Below, one piece after another: positions 51,601 through 62,173 of a stretch of DNA of 64,000 nt. The notes beneath the pieces were generated by a model. That model was not told where the DNA came from, searched no databases, and worked only from the letters and a program-made list of their open reading frames with translations. The stretch comes from Brugia malayi. Its lineage: Eukaryota; Nematoda; Chromadorea; Rhabditida; Onchocercidae. The number at the start of each line of letters is the position of its first letter. Position 1 is the stretch's first letter. A program made the translations under genes and the position numbers. The DNA lies in the NCBI RefSeq assembly GCF_000002995.4, contig NW_025062478.1, positions 186,001-250,000 on the forward strand, given 5' to 3'.

Positions 51601-54600
51601 TAGGCGAACTGAATGCAATAGCACCAATAATTTCAAACTTTTTCTTGGCATCTTATGCACTCGTTAATTATTCATGCTTTGATGCTTCATTTGCTGATTC
51701 ACCAGGTTTTAATTTTAATTTTAAGCATCTCTTTTACTCTGAACTGATGACAGATAGATATTTAAGATTGACTTACACTCTTTAAATTAGCATAATCAGT
51801 TTGTGAAATGTTTAGGGTTTCGACCTGCTTTCAAATACTACAACATGTGGGTGTCACTAACCGGGGCATTGCTATGTATCAGTGTTATGTTTATCGTGTC
51901 GTGGTCCACAGCACTGCTCACATTCTTTTTCTTTGCAATGTTATTTTTGTATATATTATATCGTAAACCTGGTTTGTTACTTTTCTTTTTTACTTCTAAA
52001 ATATGAAAGATTAAATTTTAGAAGTTTTTTTTTTTAAATCCAAATTCAACTATTTCAACATTTTAAGCATTTTGGTTCTCGTTTATTTCTTTAAAAAAAA
52101 TGTCATCTCTAATTTTTTAACTTGTTTATTTTCAAATTATACTTGTAATCAAATGCTTTCCTGAAAAAAGGAATATCAGAAGATGATAACATTGATAACA
52201 GCAACTTTTATCTCTTCAAAAGTTTAATTCTTTTAATGTCCAATTTTCTGGTTTTGAGAAATTTCTCGAAATAAGAACTTAGCATTGTGAGGATTTCTTG
52301 TACACAAATATATTTTAACCTCTGATTCCACCTCGCGACAGATGTCAACTGGGGGTCATCAACGCAGGCTCACACGTACAAGAATGCATTGCAAGCTATG
52401 CAGAAGTTAGCCGTTACCGAAGAGCACGTCAAAAATTACCGACCTCAGGTTTTGTTACTGGCTGGTAATCCGGCAGCTCGACCATCTCTAGTTGATTTTG
52501 CTTATAATATCACGAAAGGATCCAGTTTGATGATTTGTGGTTTTGTGGTACCGGTAAGTGCTCTTTTTTTGTACAAATAATTACAATCTTGGAGATTTCA
52601 ACTTTTATTCAATATTTTTTGCCGTAAATACTTGCCATTAAGAAGGTTTCACCTAGTTAATCTTTTGAAAAAATTTTTCCGACCATTGGAATAATTGACA
52701 TTTCCGATTCTTGCAATTCCGTAAAGTCCAAAAGTTTAGCTGATTGATACAATAGCCAATAACCTAATATACTTTCGTTTTTTATGAAGAATACTGGCCA
52801 CTGTTGTAATAGATGAAAGCAAGGGGTAAATTGGCTGAATCAAACAGGTAAATTAGGTGAATCAAACAGATGAATTATGTGAATCAAAAGGCAGATTAGG
52901 TGAATCAAACAGGTAAATTAGATGAATCAAACAGGTAAATTAGATGAATCAAACAGGTGGATTAGGTGAATCAAACAAGTAGATTAGGTGAATCAAACAG
53001 GTAGATTAGGTGAATCAAACAGGTAGTTCAGGTGAATCAAGCACTATTCTCGACAGCATCAGAGATTTCAGCCTATTCCTTGGTTATTTGATATCACATT
53101 ATTGGCAAAATATTTGAAGAATTCATCGAATTATATTTGAGTATTAATTTTATTCCAACTGATATTACATCAAAATATTTTAAAATCAAGTCTTTTCATT
53201 TATTTTTTACCTACTTTTAAGTTTTTTTTTTTTTTTGAATACTTTTAAGTATTCAAAAAATCTGCGATATTTTTAGTATGAGCCATGTGATCGCGTATTT
53301 GCGTTACTTAGAAAGTTGGATGTTCAAATGAATGAATGGCTCAGGAAACGTCACGTAAAATCGTTTTATGTTTCCGTAGCTAGCCCTAGTCTCCGTACTG
53401 GTGCTCAAACATTACTTCAGGTAAAGCTATATTTCCGGAAGAAAAGATTGCATTTCCAATATTTTCCGTCATGTTCACACATAGTTTTGAGTTATATTGA
53501 TTGAAAGTGAAGACAAATGCAAACAAAGTATTACTTCCTCTTTCGATTGTTTAATTATTTTGAAAATGTCATATCCATCTTCTAAGGTTGCCGGTCTTGG
53601 AAAATTGAAACCGAATATTTTGATTACTGGTTTCAAAAGAAACTGGGCTGATCGTGGCGTAGAAGGACTAAATGAAATCAACGATTATTTTGGAGTGATT
53701 CAGTAAATCATTTTTTTGTCGTTCTACGACCGTTTCTCTCTTTTCTTCTGTTTTAAATTAAAATGAGTTGAATTATCAAATGATCTGTTTTTTTTTTTCC
53801 TTTATCAAAACTAAGATTGCTGTTGATAATGAGTGATAACTAATGCAACTGTATTCGTTGGATTCTAGAGACCTACAAACGAAGAGAATTTAAAATTTTG
53901 CCGAAATTTCTTGTTTATTTTTTAGAGATGCCTTCGAAAGTCGAATGGGAGTAGCGGTTTTGAGGAATTCTCGAAGTGGTCTTGATTATAGTGAACTGAT
54001 GAAACGACACAATGTAGGTGATACAGCTCGACTCAATTTACCGGAAATAAGCCGATCATCAAATTCGACAAAAGCAGAGTAAGTGATATTTCAAGTAATT
54101 ACGTATGTTAATACTTAATTGGATGGATTAATCCATATAAATACTAATTTTGAAATGAAACCTGAAATTGAGCAATTATGTAAAGAGTTTATTTATTTAT
54201 TTAGTTTTTTTTTTTTATATTATCATATTTCAGTGGTGGAACAGTTCATTTGGATATGCAAGAAAACAAATCAACAGAAAATAATAATAATGCTGACAAA
54301 AAGTATGTCATATTTTGATTTCTTGAATTGACTCAAACATTTTTGTTTGAGTGAAATAGTACGTATAACAATGATCTGTTGACTTACTCGAATATTTCAG
54401 AGTGAAAGATAATTCAGAACAAAGTGTGAGTATTGATCAAGATCAAGGTGGCAATGCAGGTTAATATTCTAATCATTTTGTGACATGTTAGAGTTGTTGT
54501 GACAGTTTTAATCAACAAAGCAAAATGTTTTCATCTTTAACAAATTAACAACTGTGGAAAGACAAATGTAAAGTGTATTCGTCTTAAATCGTTTATTGTA

Positions 54601-57600
54601 GTTGGAAGAAATGTCACAGTCACACTAAATGCATCTGATACTATCATATCATATCAAATTAGTATCAGTAATACAATTTATAAATTATATCTCAAAAATT
54701 AAACTAATAATCTGAAATTAAATACACATCATTTTATGTTTTTGTGTGTGTGATGGCATTGATAGTAGTATAGTAGTTGGATGTATTTATTCTGATCAAA
54801 TGCAAATGCATTCGTATTTTGATATCATCGTTGGCAGTTATTTTCAACATTTCGATCTTCCGGAATAGGACTACAGGAGAATGATAAGATTTCATCAGAA
54901 TCCGGTTAGCTTAAAGCATGGAAGATCGTTGTCAAATTTACCATCTCTGTATGTGAACATGCACGCAATATTGCATGCTTTGCTAGAATCCTGAAGTGAA
55001 ATAGTTCAAAGTTCCGGAATTACTGATTCATAGACACAACCTCTTTCAGCGATGCGATTGCATCGACAAAAGGCCATTGATGCGGGAGGTGGTGGAAAAA
55101 GCGCTAAAGCGGTCAGTGCCGCAAATCCGGAAAAACTCGCAACAGCGAATACAAACGATGCTTTGAATGTAGAACACTTTGAGTCCATTAATGAATCTCT
55201 ACTTTTCGGCAACATTCTACACCTCGCCGGTAATTCGACATTCGACTCTCTATCTTCATGACCGAAGATAACAGCGCTTCTTCTCTCACATTACATTGAC
55301 CATTTCCATAGTTCATAACTACTATCAATTACGAATCCTGTCATCTTTCCATCCTTTCATTTCCTTTCCGGAAACTGTTCAGTGTCCCTAAACTGCAAAA
55401 TATTTCACATTTTATGCTTCATTTTTCTTAGCTGTCGTAAACCACTTACACATTAACAGTGCTTTTTTCATCTTTTAACCTATATTATTCACACTTGCAT
55501 GCATGCATCCTTTATCTTTCACAACATTTGCCTGGGATTTAGGTTGTTTACCTATCTTATTTGATGAGCAATTAATGTTTTAGCAACCGGATCATATCTG
55601 GCGAACTGTCCATTGGAATGTTTTGATGAAGAAAGAAATGACGTTGAAGTGGATGCACCTGTCGCAGAAAATGTTAGCGATGATATGGACGAGGTCTGAA
55701 TTTTTGATTAAACTCGGAAATTTCAAGAAATTATATTAAAAAGGATGAAATGAAAGACTAAGGTTCTGTAATTGATTTTTTGGCCTGCAAAGATCGCAAA
55801 TTCAATTTTGAAATATTTTTAAATATTGAAAAGTGTAAGAGTGTTTTGGGATTGAACAATTAATTGCATTGCATAGAAATGTAAAATTCAAATAAATTTT
55901 TGTATGAGAATTAAATTTGATCGAACAATAAATACTTCATCAAATAATGAAAAGTTTATTCATTTCAGAATCAATCCTTTATCACTTTTTTAGTAAGATT
56001 TCATCAATTCATTTCAATCTAAGAAACACTTTTTTGTCATTTTTTAACCTTTCACAAGCACGAAATAAACAAAAAAATGAGATTATCATAATTCAATTTC
56101 GATAATTGCTTCAGTAAACCAAAACTTTGGTATCAGTAAGAAATTATCAGTTAGTGAAAGAGTGGAAGAAATTGAAATTATTTGCTCGAATTACTGAATT
56201 ACTCAAAAACTGTATTACGGATTTTCATCTAACCAAACTGTTTGTTAATTTATATGTACACGTCTGCTATAAAACATGTGCGAATTGTTTATGTTCGTTT
56301 ATTAAAATGTTGTAATTTGTTTTTTGTATGGTTGAAATTAAGCACAGAAAGATAATTTGGTGACAGACTCGTTCCTGTGCTTTCTAGGATGGCGACGAAT
56401 ATTCGGATGAGAAAACACGACTAACAAAAGATGACAGTGATGGAAATCATCGTCATCATCATATTGCTATTATTAATCGTGATAATAATAATAGTAACGA
56501 TGGTGCTAATAATAATGGTGATGATAATATTACTGATAACGATAAGGTCCGTCCGCTTTCTCACATCTGTTTATTAACACCAAAGTTTATTTATTTATTT
56601 ATTTTTTCTGTTTGTAACTTAACCGTTTTATTCGTCGCTTAATTATTTCAATTTCATTCCGTATTCGTAGCCTAAATAATTCCAAAAAACTAAACTTTAT
56701 CGGAGAAAAGATGCATTTTTTAATGTTGCACATTTTATAGTTAGTATTTTGAAGTCCTAATTCTTAATTAATTTGCTTTTTAACTTATTCAGCAATTTGT
56801 GTGATATTTTTATCAGTTGTTTATTTCTTGCTTATTTTGTTTACTATGCATGGAAGGACATTTAAATATGCTAGCATCGGAAAAGTTACATCGCTTTTAA
56901 ATATGTTGTAACACTGAAAAAGTTAGTAGCTTTAATAATAGCCACCTGCAAGAGGATAATTGATCGCATAGATCGATAGCATATCAGATAATCGTGATCA
57001 GATCAAATATTTTTGATCAGTAAGATTGAAAATTATACCAATAAATTAAAGTGTAGTAGTAATGATTCTCTGATAAAACATAAAATTGTTGATACAATTA
57101 TTGATAGTTCATATTTTGTTGATTCATCACATTGCGGGAAATTTTTAATGAGAAAAAAGTAAATCTTTATGTTTCGAATTTTGTAGGGAAGTTAAGTGAA
57201 ATAGTAGTATATGCACATTTGAAATGGTTAGACTATAATTATGCTTAATGGTCATTATACTTTTTTCTTGAAAGCTTAATTTATTAGCTTTTCAGGTGCT
57301 TGGAATATCCGAATCAACTAGACGACATTCATTGTATGACAGTTTTCGACGGTAATTTTTAGTTCATTCTTTTTTTTTCTTATAAATATTAATAGTTAAT
57401 GTTAAAAAGAAATGAAAATAGTACACAACCACAGGTGTAGCATCAGGTACCACTGTACCCTAATGAGTTAATAATTACTCTTTTGAAGAGTTCAAAATGT
57501 TTAAGTTTAAAGAGAATACAAATTGGAATACCGTTGATAGCAGTACATATACTTTGGGTATATCCTTTCAGTTCACTTACCCAATTCAATCATAATTAAC

Positions 57601-59420
57601 ATTCTTTTAAGATAAACAAAAAAAAAGAAAAAATGAAATTAAAAAACCTGATCCGTATTCAGACGGCATCTGATACAGAAAAACGGCCATGTGAACAATA
57701 TTAATAGTGAAGGGTGTGTTGCGAATTCATCAAACTTTTTGATATAATTGTTGTGTTTGTTGTTGTTAACTAAATTATAGCCAATGAAATGTATTTTGTT
57801 CTTAATTTCTTATGCATGCAAGCTTTACCTTTAATACATTTGCAACATTTTCTTTTTCATATTTGAAAGATAACTTTTTAAAATTAATTAAAAAATAAGA
57901 ATTACTCAAAGACAGTAGTAGTAGTATTACTCTCTTCTTTATTTTAATGACTTCAGAAAAGTTCTTCCTTCTAATAAAACTTATTGATAGGAGGGAATGC
58001 TATTCAGTTAATTCTACTATCTGATTTGTGAATGATAGCCATAATCATTTTAGCTGTCTCATATCAGCTGTTTTGTGAACTGTCTCCTTGTATCTATGTT
58101 GTCACCTTGTCACCTACTTGATCCATCTTTTGGCTTACTTTTTCTCTGCAACTTCCTGTTTCAGATCACATCGTCCAACTGCCGCCCAACGTGAACTTGT
58201 CGCATCGATTTGTCGTTTCCATCGTAAAATTAAAAGTGCAGTAATTGATGTTTGGTGGTTATATGATGACGGTGGTTTAACTCTTCTTGTTCCACATCTG
58301 TTAACACTACCAAAAAGTTACTTAGAAGTAAGTTAATTATAATTTACATCATAAGTAAGTGACAATGTTGGATGCAAATCCTTTCAGTTTATAAAGTAAA
58401 AATTAAATTTTTTTTTATTGCAGTTCGATGACATTCTTAGGACACAATTCCTGATTTACATAATTCCTGATTTACTCAATTTCTGATTTACTCAATTCCT
58501 AATTTACTCATTTAATTCAGAATGCTCGATTACGTGTCTTCACTATTTCAACATCACCAACTTTAATGGAACAGGAACAAAGGAGTATGGCAGCACTGTT
58601 AACCAAATTCCGGATTGACTTCTCCGATGTTTTCGTGATGCCGGATATTGGCAGGAAACCTAATGTACAAACGTATGTTATACTCTCTAATGTTCACTTT
58701 TCATTTTTTATTTCCTAACCATAATTTTTAAATCAGTAATATTCAACAATTTGTTTTTATTTATTTAAAACAGTGATCATTCAGTAACTTATTTACACAC
58801 ATTATTTGAACTTTCAACTTTATTCTTTTTTAATAATTTTTCATGCTAACTTTTTTGTGGATAATAATAAATGATATGATATGTTCATTTTCATTTTTAT
58901 TCGTGATTTTATATTTCTTCAAAAATAACAAATGATATAAATTCTAGCATTGAAACATTTTCCGAGCTTATCAAACCGTTTATTTGTGAGGATGATAATG
59001 TTCAACCGGGTATGATTACACAATCGGAATTAGAAGCTCAAAAACATAGGACCAATCGACATCTCAGATGTTCTGAGCTACTCCACGAGTTATCTTCTAA
59101 TGCTGACCTCATTGTCTTGTAAGTTCTATCTATAATTTTGCATAGAATTTCAACAAAATGATTAGCAGTAATGAATTTTCTTCACTGATCTAAAAAAAAC
59201 CAATCGATAATCATTTGCAGAAATCCTTTGATAAATTTGTTTACAAAGCTTTTTTTTTAAACAACAAACGCTGATACCTTGCAGAACATTACCAGTGCCA
59301 CGATTCGGTTTTGTCAGCAGTTGTTTATACATGGCGTGGCTGGACATGATGACACGAGACTTGCCGCCCACGTTGATGATACGTGGCAATCAAACATCTG
59401 TCCTCACGTTTTATTCATAG
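42545..59420 (+). CDS. nkcc-1: Na-K-Cl cotransporter (SLC12A1/2/3 type), NKCC-1 orthologue
   Basis: A plasma-membrane transporter that brings sodium, potassium and chloride into the cell together. Twenty-seven exons join to 3,843 nt: 1,280 codons and TAG at 59418-59420, with every phase matching. Residues 1-190 are a cytosolic N-terminus with RFxV kinase-docking motifs. Residues about 190-655 are a 12-helix transport core with hallmark segments [54 protein letters not shown] and [14 protein letters not shown]. Residues 655-1280 are the cytosolic C-terminal domain ending in LTFYS. The match is to NKCC/NCC rather than KCC: the C-terminal [20 protein letters not shown] and the absence of a large loop between helices 5 and 6 fit. 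Family activity is switched on by SPAK/OSR1-type kinases (GCK-3 in worms). An extra exon at 43282-43543 is outside this count. Confidence 0.96.
43282..43543 (+). pseudogene. nkcc-1: nkcc-1 optional N-terminal exon with frame conflict
   Basis: A strong acceptor (TTCTTCCAG) opens [16 protein letters not shown] in phase 0 after RFQ. The end reads [20 protein letters not shown] then RFE, in phase 0 before GTATTT. The two halves are in different frames: the exon is 262 nt, one base more than a multiple of three, and the first frame meets TAA at 43444-43446. Between them lies an ACA/AGC triplet repeat. Possible readings are a sequencing or assembly indel, a real one-base mutation, an internal acceptor in the repeat, or a separate promoter using ATG 43530. 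I class it as uncertain, not as proven broken. Confidence 0.5.
44905..44935. other. Alternating purine-pyrimidine tract
   Basis: Thirty-one consecutive bases alternate purine and pyrimidine (ACGTGCGCACACGTACGCAT and on to ATATA). Such tracts can adopt left-handed Z-DNA. It lies in the nkcc-1 intron between the optional exon and the exon at 46460. Any function is inference. Confidence 0.6.
46460..46999 (+). other. nkcc-1: nkcc-1 regulatory N-terminus exons
   Basis: Exons 46460-46698 and 46849-46999, residues 33-162. They begin VSSNMGS, completing the preceding RFQ or RFE to RFxV. A third docking motif is wholly inside: TVRFSVEND. The block [20 protein letters not shown], followed by DFYR and RPSMKQL, aligns with the phospho-threonine region that activates NKCC and NCC; candidate threonines are those of HTVT and MQTIE. 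Confidence 0.92.
47526..49510 (+). other. nkcc-1: nkcc-1 transmembrane exons, helices 1 to about 5
   Basis: Exons 47526-47715, 48130-48242, 48484-48664 and 49343-49510 (residues 163-380). They carry a leader [18 protein letters not shown], helix 1 with [18 protein letters not shown], a helix 2 segment ending [32 protein letters not shown] and [12 protein letters not shown]. The last exon opens the segment [13 protein letters not shown] and ends near [12 protein letters not shown]. These are the ion-binding helices 1 and 3 of the APC-fold transporters. Intron 48665-49342 holds a minisatellite. Confidence 0.95.
49100..49318 (+). repeat. 30-32-bp minisatellite in an nkcc-1 intron
   Basis: Seven tandem units of the form TAACGGATCAACCGGTCATC followed by a CT run and TTAA. 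Units differ by 2 bp in the length of the CT run and by a few substitutions. Each has the palindrome ACCGGT. The array ends 24 bp before the 3' splice site at 49342, so it replaces the normal region upstream of the acceptor with repeated pyrimidine tracts. Confidence 0.95.
50165..51174 (+). other. nkcc-1: nkcc-1 transmembrane exons, helices 6-9 and extracellular loop
   Basis: Exons 50165-50301, 50531-50728, 50823-50930 and 51051-51174 (residues 380-569). The first has the near-invariant [18 protein letters not shown] of helix 6. The second has helix 7 and then an external loop with cysteines (STCVR, PDCAQ, NTCPYG) and two likely N-glycosylation sites, NNS and NNT, as expected for the loop between helices 7 and 8. 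The third ends [16 protein letters not shown]. The fourth begins [20 protein letters not shown]. The third and fourth are joined through a GC-AG intron. Confidence 0.95.
50929..51050 (+). other. nkcc-1: GC-AG intron in nkcc-1
   Basis: The exon ends CAG at 50930 and the intron starts GCAATA; it ends TTACAG at 51050. The joined protein reads PKIFQ then AVCKD with phase 0 kept, exactly at a junction where all NKCC proteins are continuous. No GT lies close enough to replace it. Compared with the GC donor in rpm-1, position +4 also fits (A), but +6 differs. Confidence 0.85.
51604..51971 (+). other. nkcc-1: nkcc-1 transmembrane exons, helices 10-12
   Basis: Exons 51604-51705 and 51816-51971 (residues 569-655). 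The first begins [20 protein letters not shown], a hallmark of SLC12 transporters. The second starts [20 protein letters not shown] and ends in a strongly hydrophobic pair of helices followed by LYRKP, where the chain enters the cytosol. Confidence 0.95.
52342..54078 (+). other. nkcc-1: nkcc-1 C-terminal domain, first half
   Basis: Exons 52342-52553, 53277-53420, 53587-53702 and 53926-54078 (residues 655-863). They include [66 protein letters not shown] and [17 protein letters not shown], all typical of the SLC12 cytosolic alpha/beta domain. The acceptor before 53277 is TTTTTAG. The intron 52554-53276 contains a 22-bp minisatellite. Confidence 0.93.
52822..53041 (+). repeat. 22-bp minisatellite in an nkcc-1 intron
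   Basis: About ten tandem copies of a 22-bp unit, consensus CAGGTAAATTAGGTGAATCA plus AA. Most copies keep the string CAGGTAAAT or CAGGTAGAT, which reads as a good 5' splice site. The array lies well inside the 723-bp intron, 269 bp after the true donor. Confidence 0.95.
54234..57351 (+). other. nkcc-1: nkcc-1 expanded cytosolic linker exons
   Basis: Exons 54234-54302, 54401-54459, 55050-55229, 55584-55693, 56388-56546 and 57296-57351 encode about 211 hydrophilic residues, roughly twice the equivalent linker of vertebrate NKCC1. Low-complexity content: NNNN, an alanine/glycine/lysine part ([16 protein letters not shown]), a [13 protein letters not shown] acidic run, NHRHHH, and an asparagine/aspartate run derived from GAT/AAT triplets. 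The introns are long. Phases all match, but several exons (69, 159 and 180 nt) are multiples of three and could be skipped, so isoforms are likely. Confidence 0.75.
58165..59420 (+). other. nkcc-1: nkcc-1 C-terminal domain, second half and stop
   Basis: Exons 58165-58327, 58521-58672, 58948-59118 and 59285-59420 (residues 1074-1280). They carry [55 protein letters not shown] and [20 protein letters not shown]. The very end, [14 protein letters not shown], matches the conserved tail of NKCC proteins, where the last residues are important for folding and delivery to the membrane. Stop TAG. Confidence 0.96.
58444..58507 (+). repeat. Four 16-bp repeats just before an nkcc-1 acceptor
   Basis: Four consecutive 16-bp units such as ACAATTCCTGATTTAC end 13 nt before the 3' splice site at 58520. 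Each contains CTGAT or CTAAT, which looks like a branch-point core. The array therefore gives this acceptor several candidate branch sites. Confidence 0.9.
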
Positions 59421-59448
59421 TTTACTGGGTTATATTATGTTTACGTAT

Positions 59449-59454
59449 AATAAA
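59449..59454 (+). terminator. nkcc-1: Candidate poly(A) signal of nkcc-1
   Basis: AATAAA occurs 29 nt after the TAG stop. If used, the 3' UTR would be only about 45-50 nt, short but common in nematodes. Not proven; other AT-rich variants follow. Confidence 0.45.
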
Positions 59455-59611
59455 TAACGTTTCAGTTTTATCCTTTTACCCTTTTTCTTATGTATTATAA
59501 AGTCTCATTTTTTAATGAAGTGAAATCTCCAAAAAAATTATTAATAATAATAATGATACGAAATTTTGTAAATGCGATTGATTTAAAAAATTTTCCTTAT
59601 ACTGAATTTTA

Positions 59612-59695
59612 AAATGATCTAACACGTGAAACGTGTCTTCATCGTAGTTTTTAAATGATCTAACACGTGAAACGTGTCTTCATCATAATTTTTAA
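59612..59695. repeat. 41-bp direct repeat carrying a hairpin
   Basis: Two nearly identical 41-bp units, each with AATGATCTAACACGTGAAAC followed by GTGTCTTCATC. Inside is a perfect inverted repeat, ACACGT-GAA-ACGTGT, and a CACGTG E-box. The pair lies about 200 bp after the nkcc-1 stop. Confidence 0.85.
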
Positions 59696-62162
59696 TTGGA
59701 ATTTTACGAGGTTTATGCAACTTTTTATTGCAATTTCAACAAGCTTATTGTAATATTTCTTTTTAATATCAAAATACGAATTATGCATGAAATTAAGATT
59801 TCAGATATGAGAAAAGTCAGAAATTATAGAAGCTTTTCTTCCATTCACATTTGAAATTTACTTTTAATCCATTGTGGGTTAAAGATGAAAATCAATTTAA
59901 TATAGCAAACATTAACGAATGAATAATTTGCTCAGTATTTTATTACAGTGTAAGAAAATGAAATAATTAATTTTATAATTTCTACCTAAATATTATCCTA
60001 AACATTCTTTATGAGGTGCAACACGTAGAATGTTGAAGAGATGAATAAATAATTAAATTTAATATTTCCATCTAAATGAAAATGTAAAGGAAGTGAAATC
60101 CTTTGAGTGAAATTTGAATTAAATGTTAAATTTTCTTCCTTTCATTTCTTCTACGTAATGCACTTCGTTCCCTCTTCGTTCTTATAATAAACAAAAGATA
60201 CTGTTGTGCTCACTTTTGTTTACATTTTGTATTCACTTTATTTCTTTATCTAAATCTAAAATTATCTTCTCGACAAATTACACAAATATGTGACAGGTCA
60301 TCAGCTCTTCTTCTAGCTATGACCTTTCTGTTACCTTTAGAAGTATTCATGTGAGAGTGAAGAGAAACACTGACAATTTCGAATTTAACAAACAAAAGTA
60401 CGAAATTCAAAATTCTAAATATAGTAATAAATCATGATTAAACACTAATAATCTAAGCCTTTATATGAGAATGAAAGACTTGAATGAATGTTTATAATAA
60501 ATTACCATCTGAAATTTAATAAACTCATTTTTAAATTGAAGCTGAAACTACTCTCGGATTCATCACATTTAGACTTTAGTATTCTTGCAAATATGCAATA
60601 TATAATATATTAAATATACTAATATTATTTTTCATGCTTACTTTCTTTTATTTTTATTTTCTTATCCCTTTTTAATAATTCTAAAAGCTAAACATAGTTT
60701 GTTTCTCTTTCCTAATAAAATCTTCGACTTGAAATCTAAGAAAGAAAAATAATTTTGTTAAATTTAAGTGATTCGAAAATTTCAATTTGTTTCTCTTCTC
60801 TTTCACAGAAACTTCCTGAAGGACTATAAGGTATATCTATAAAGTATAAGTATAACAGACACTTTTCTGGTTTATCAATTTCATTGTTTATTTGAGATTG
60901 GCTTATCAATGAAATTTACATTAGAAGAATAACTATGGTTGCCTTATTACTGCAGGTGTATAATAAAGTTTTTTTTCAATTATTGATTTTCTATTTCGTA
61001 TCAAAGTAAAATCAAAAAGAGACCAAGAAAAATGATCGAAATATTGTCTGAAATTCCATGACTACTTGATATTTGCTTGTCCTTTGATTTAATTTAAAAG
61101 ATTTTGTGATCACTAATTGTTGACCTTTCAAAGGAAAACTGACATTACTGGTCACTTGCACCGATAAACATAGTCGTTCTCATCAAATTTTGATTAGAAT
61201 GTTAGAATCACTTATCCCAATGCGCAAATGGCTTGGAACAAGGCGGAAATTTAACGCTCACTATCATCTATCTAAAACAGTTGTCACTGACATATCAAAT
61301 AAATTTCCTGTCAATTTATTGAAGACTGTTATACATAACGAACTAATGGACCAAAATGAAGTGCAAATGAAAATGAAATATTATAAATTTCAATTTGGAA
61401 CTTTCGAACTGACAAATAAATTATAAGAAATGCATGAAGTAAAGAGTTTGAATGAAACTTTAGAGCAGAATGGATGTTTTGTAATATAATTCTTGCATAG
61501 AAACAATTAATCGTTTCACAAATCTTAAAATTTTATACTCTATGGTTGGACTTCACAATAATACAGGTGGAATACCTGTTCGGGTACTTTACCCAGCACT
61601 TAATCATTTTTCATTTATAGCAAAGTCGAAAAATCTTCAATTTCATACTTTATCTATTAAAACCATCCACCTGAAAAATTTCTTTTTGTTAATAATTAAG
61701 ACTCAATAATAAACTAAAAGAAAACAATATTGATAAAATAAAAAAAAAAAACAAGTGAGGGAATGAAACGAGCGCAATTGTCCGCATTGTCCGCAAGACT
61801 TCGCACATTGCTCAATAAAGTAAAACACTTTGAGATCCAAATTCAGTTAGATTGGAGACTTAATTAGTCTTAATTAATACAAACATTATTGGTAGTTTGC
61901 AAAAATCTGTTCACAGATTCAGTACATGTTCTAATTTACCTTTAATTCAGTTAAACTATAATCGAGATCCTTCGGTTATCAGTAGATATTTTCAGATAAT
62001 CATGAGTAATGAAAACATTTCAAAACGAATTGTTTAAATTTACATTTATGCAAATTCAATCGAAAGTTAAATAAAAGCACTTCGAGTCTGAATTTCTATG
62101 ATCAGATTTAATAATTCATTGAAAAGGATAGTTGGATATTACTCTTAGTAAACAGTTATGTC
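59696..62162. other. Intergenic DNA between nkcc-1 and the MSP-domain gene
   Basis: AT-rich with no exon I can support. A 78-codon open frame at 61190-61426 has a moderately protein-like composition but no domain, no clear start context and no neighbour exon. The spacing of about 2.7 kb makes an operon with nkcc-1 unlikely. Confidence 0.55.
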
Positions 62163-62164
62163 AG
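62155..62164 (+). promoter_or_regulatory. Possible trans-splice acceptor of the MSP-domain gene
   Basis: The sequence GTTATGTCAG ends 9 nt before the ATG at 62174. Splicing here would leave a 9-nt leader and also remove an out-of-frame ATG at 62158-62160, which otherwise opens a short overlapping reading frame. Confidence 0.4.
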
Positions 62165-62173
62165 AAGGTTACA

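Noticed and set aside
49100..53041. The regular repeats at 49100-49318 and 52822-53041 as CRISPR-like arrays
   Set aside because: The units are strictly head to tail with no unique spacers, lie in introns of an animal gene and have no cas genes nearby.
61190..61426. A 78-codon open frame with protein-like composition
   Set aside because: No domain, no splice partner in phase and no clear start; length is within chance for this region.
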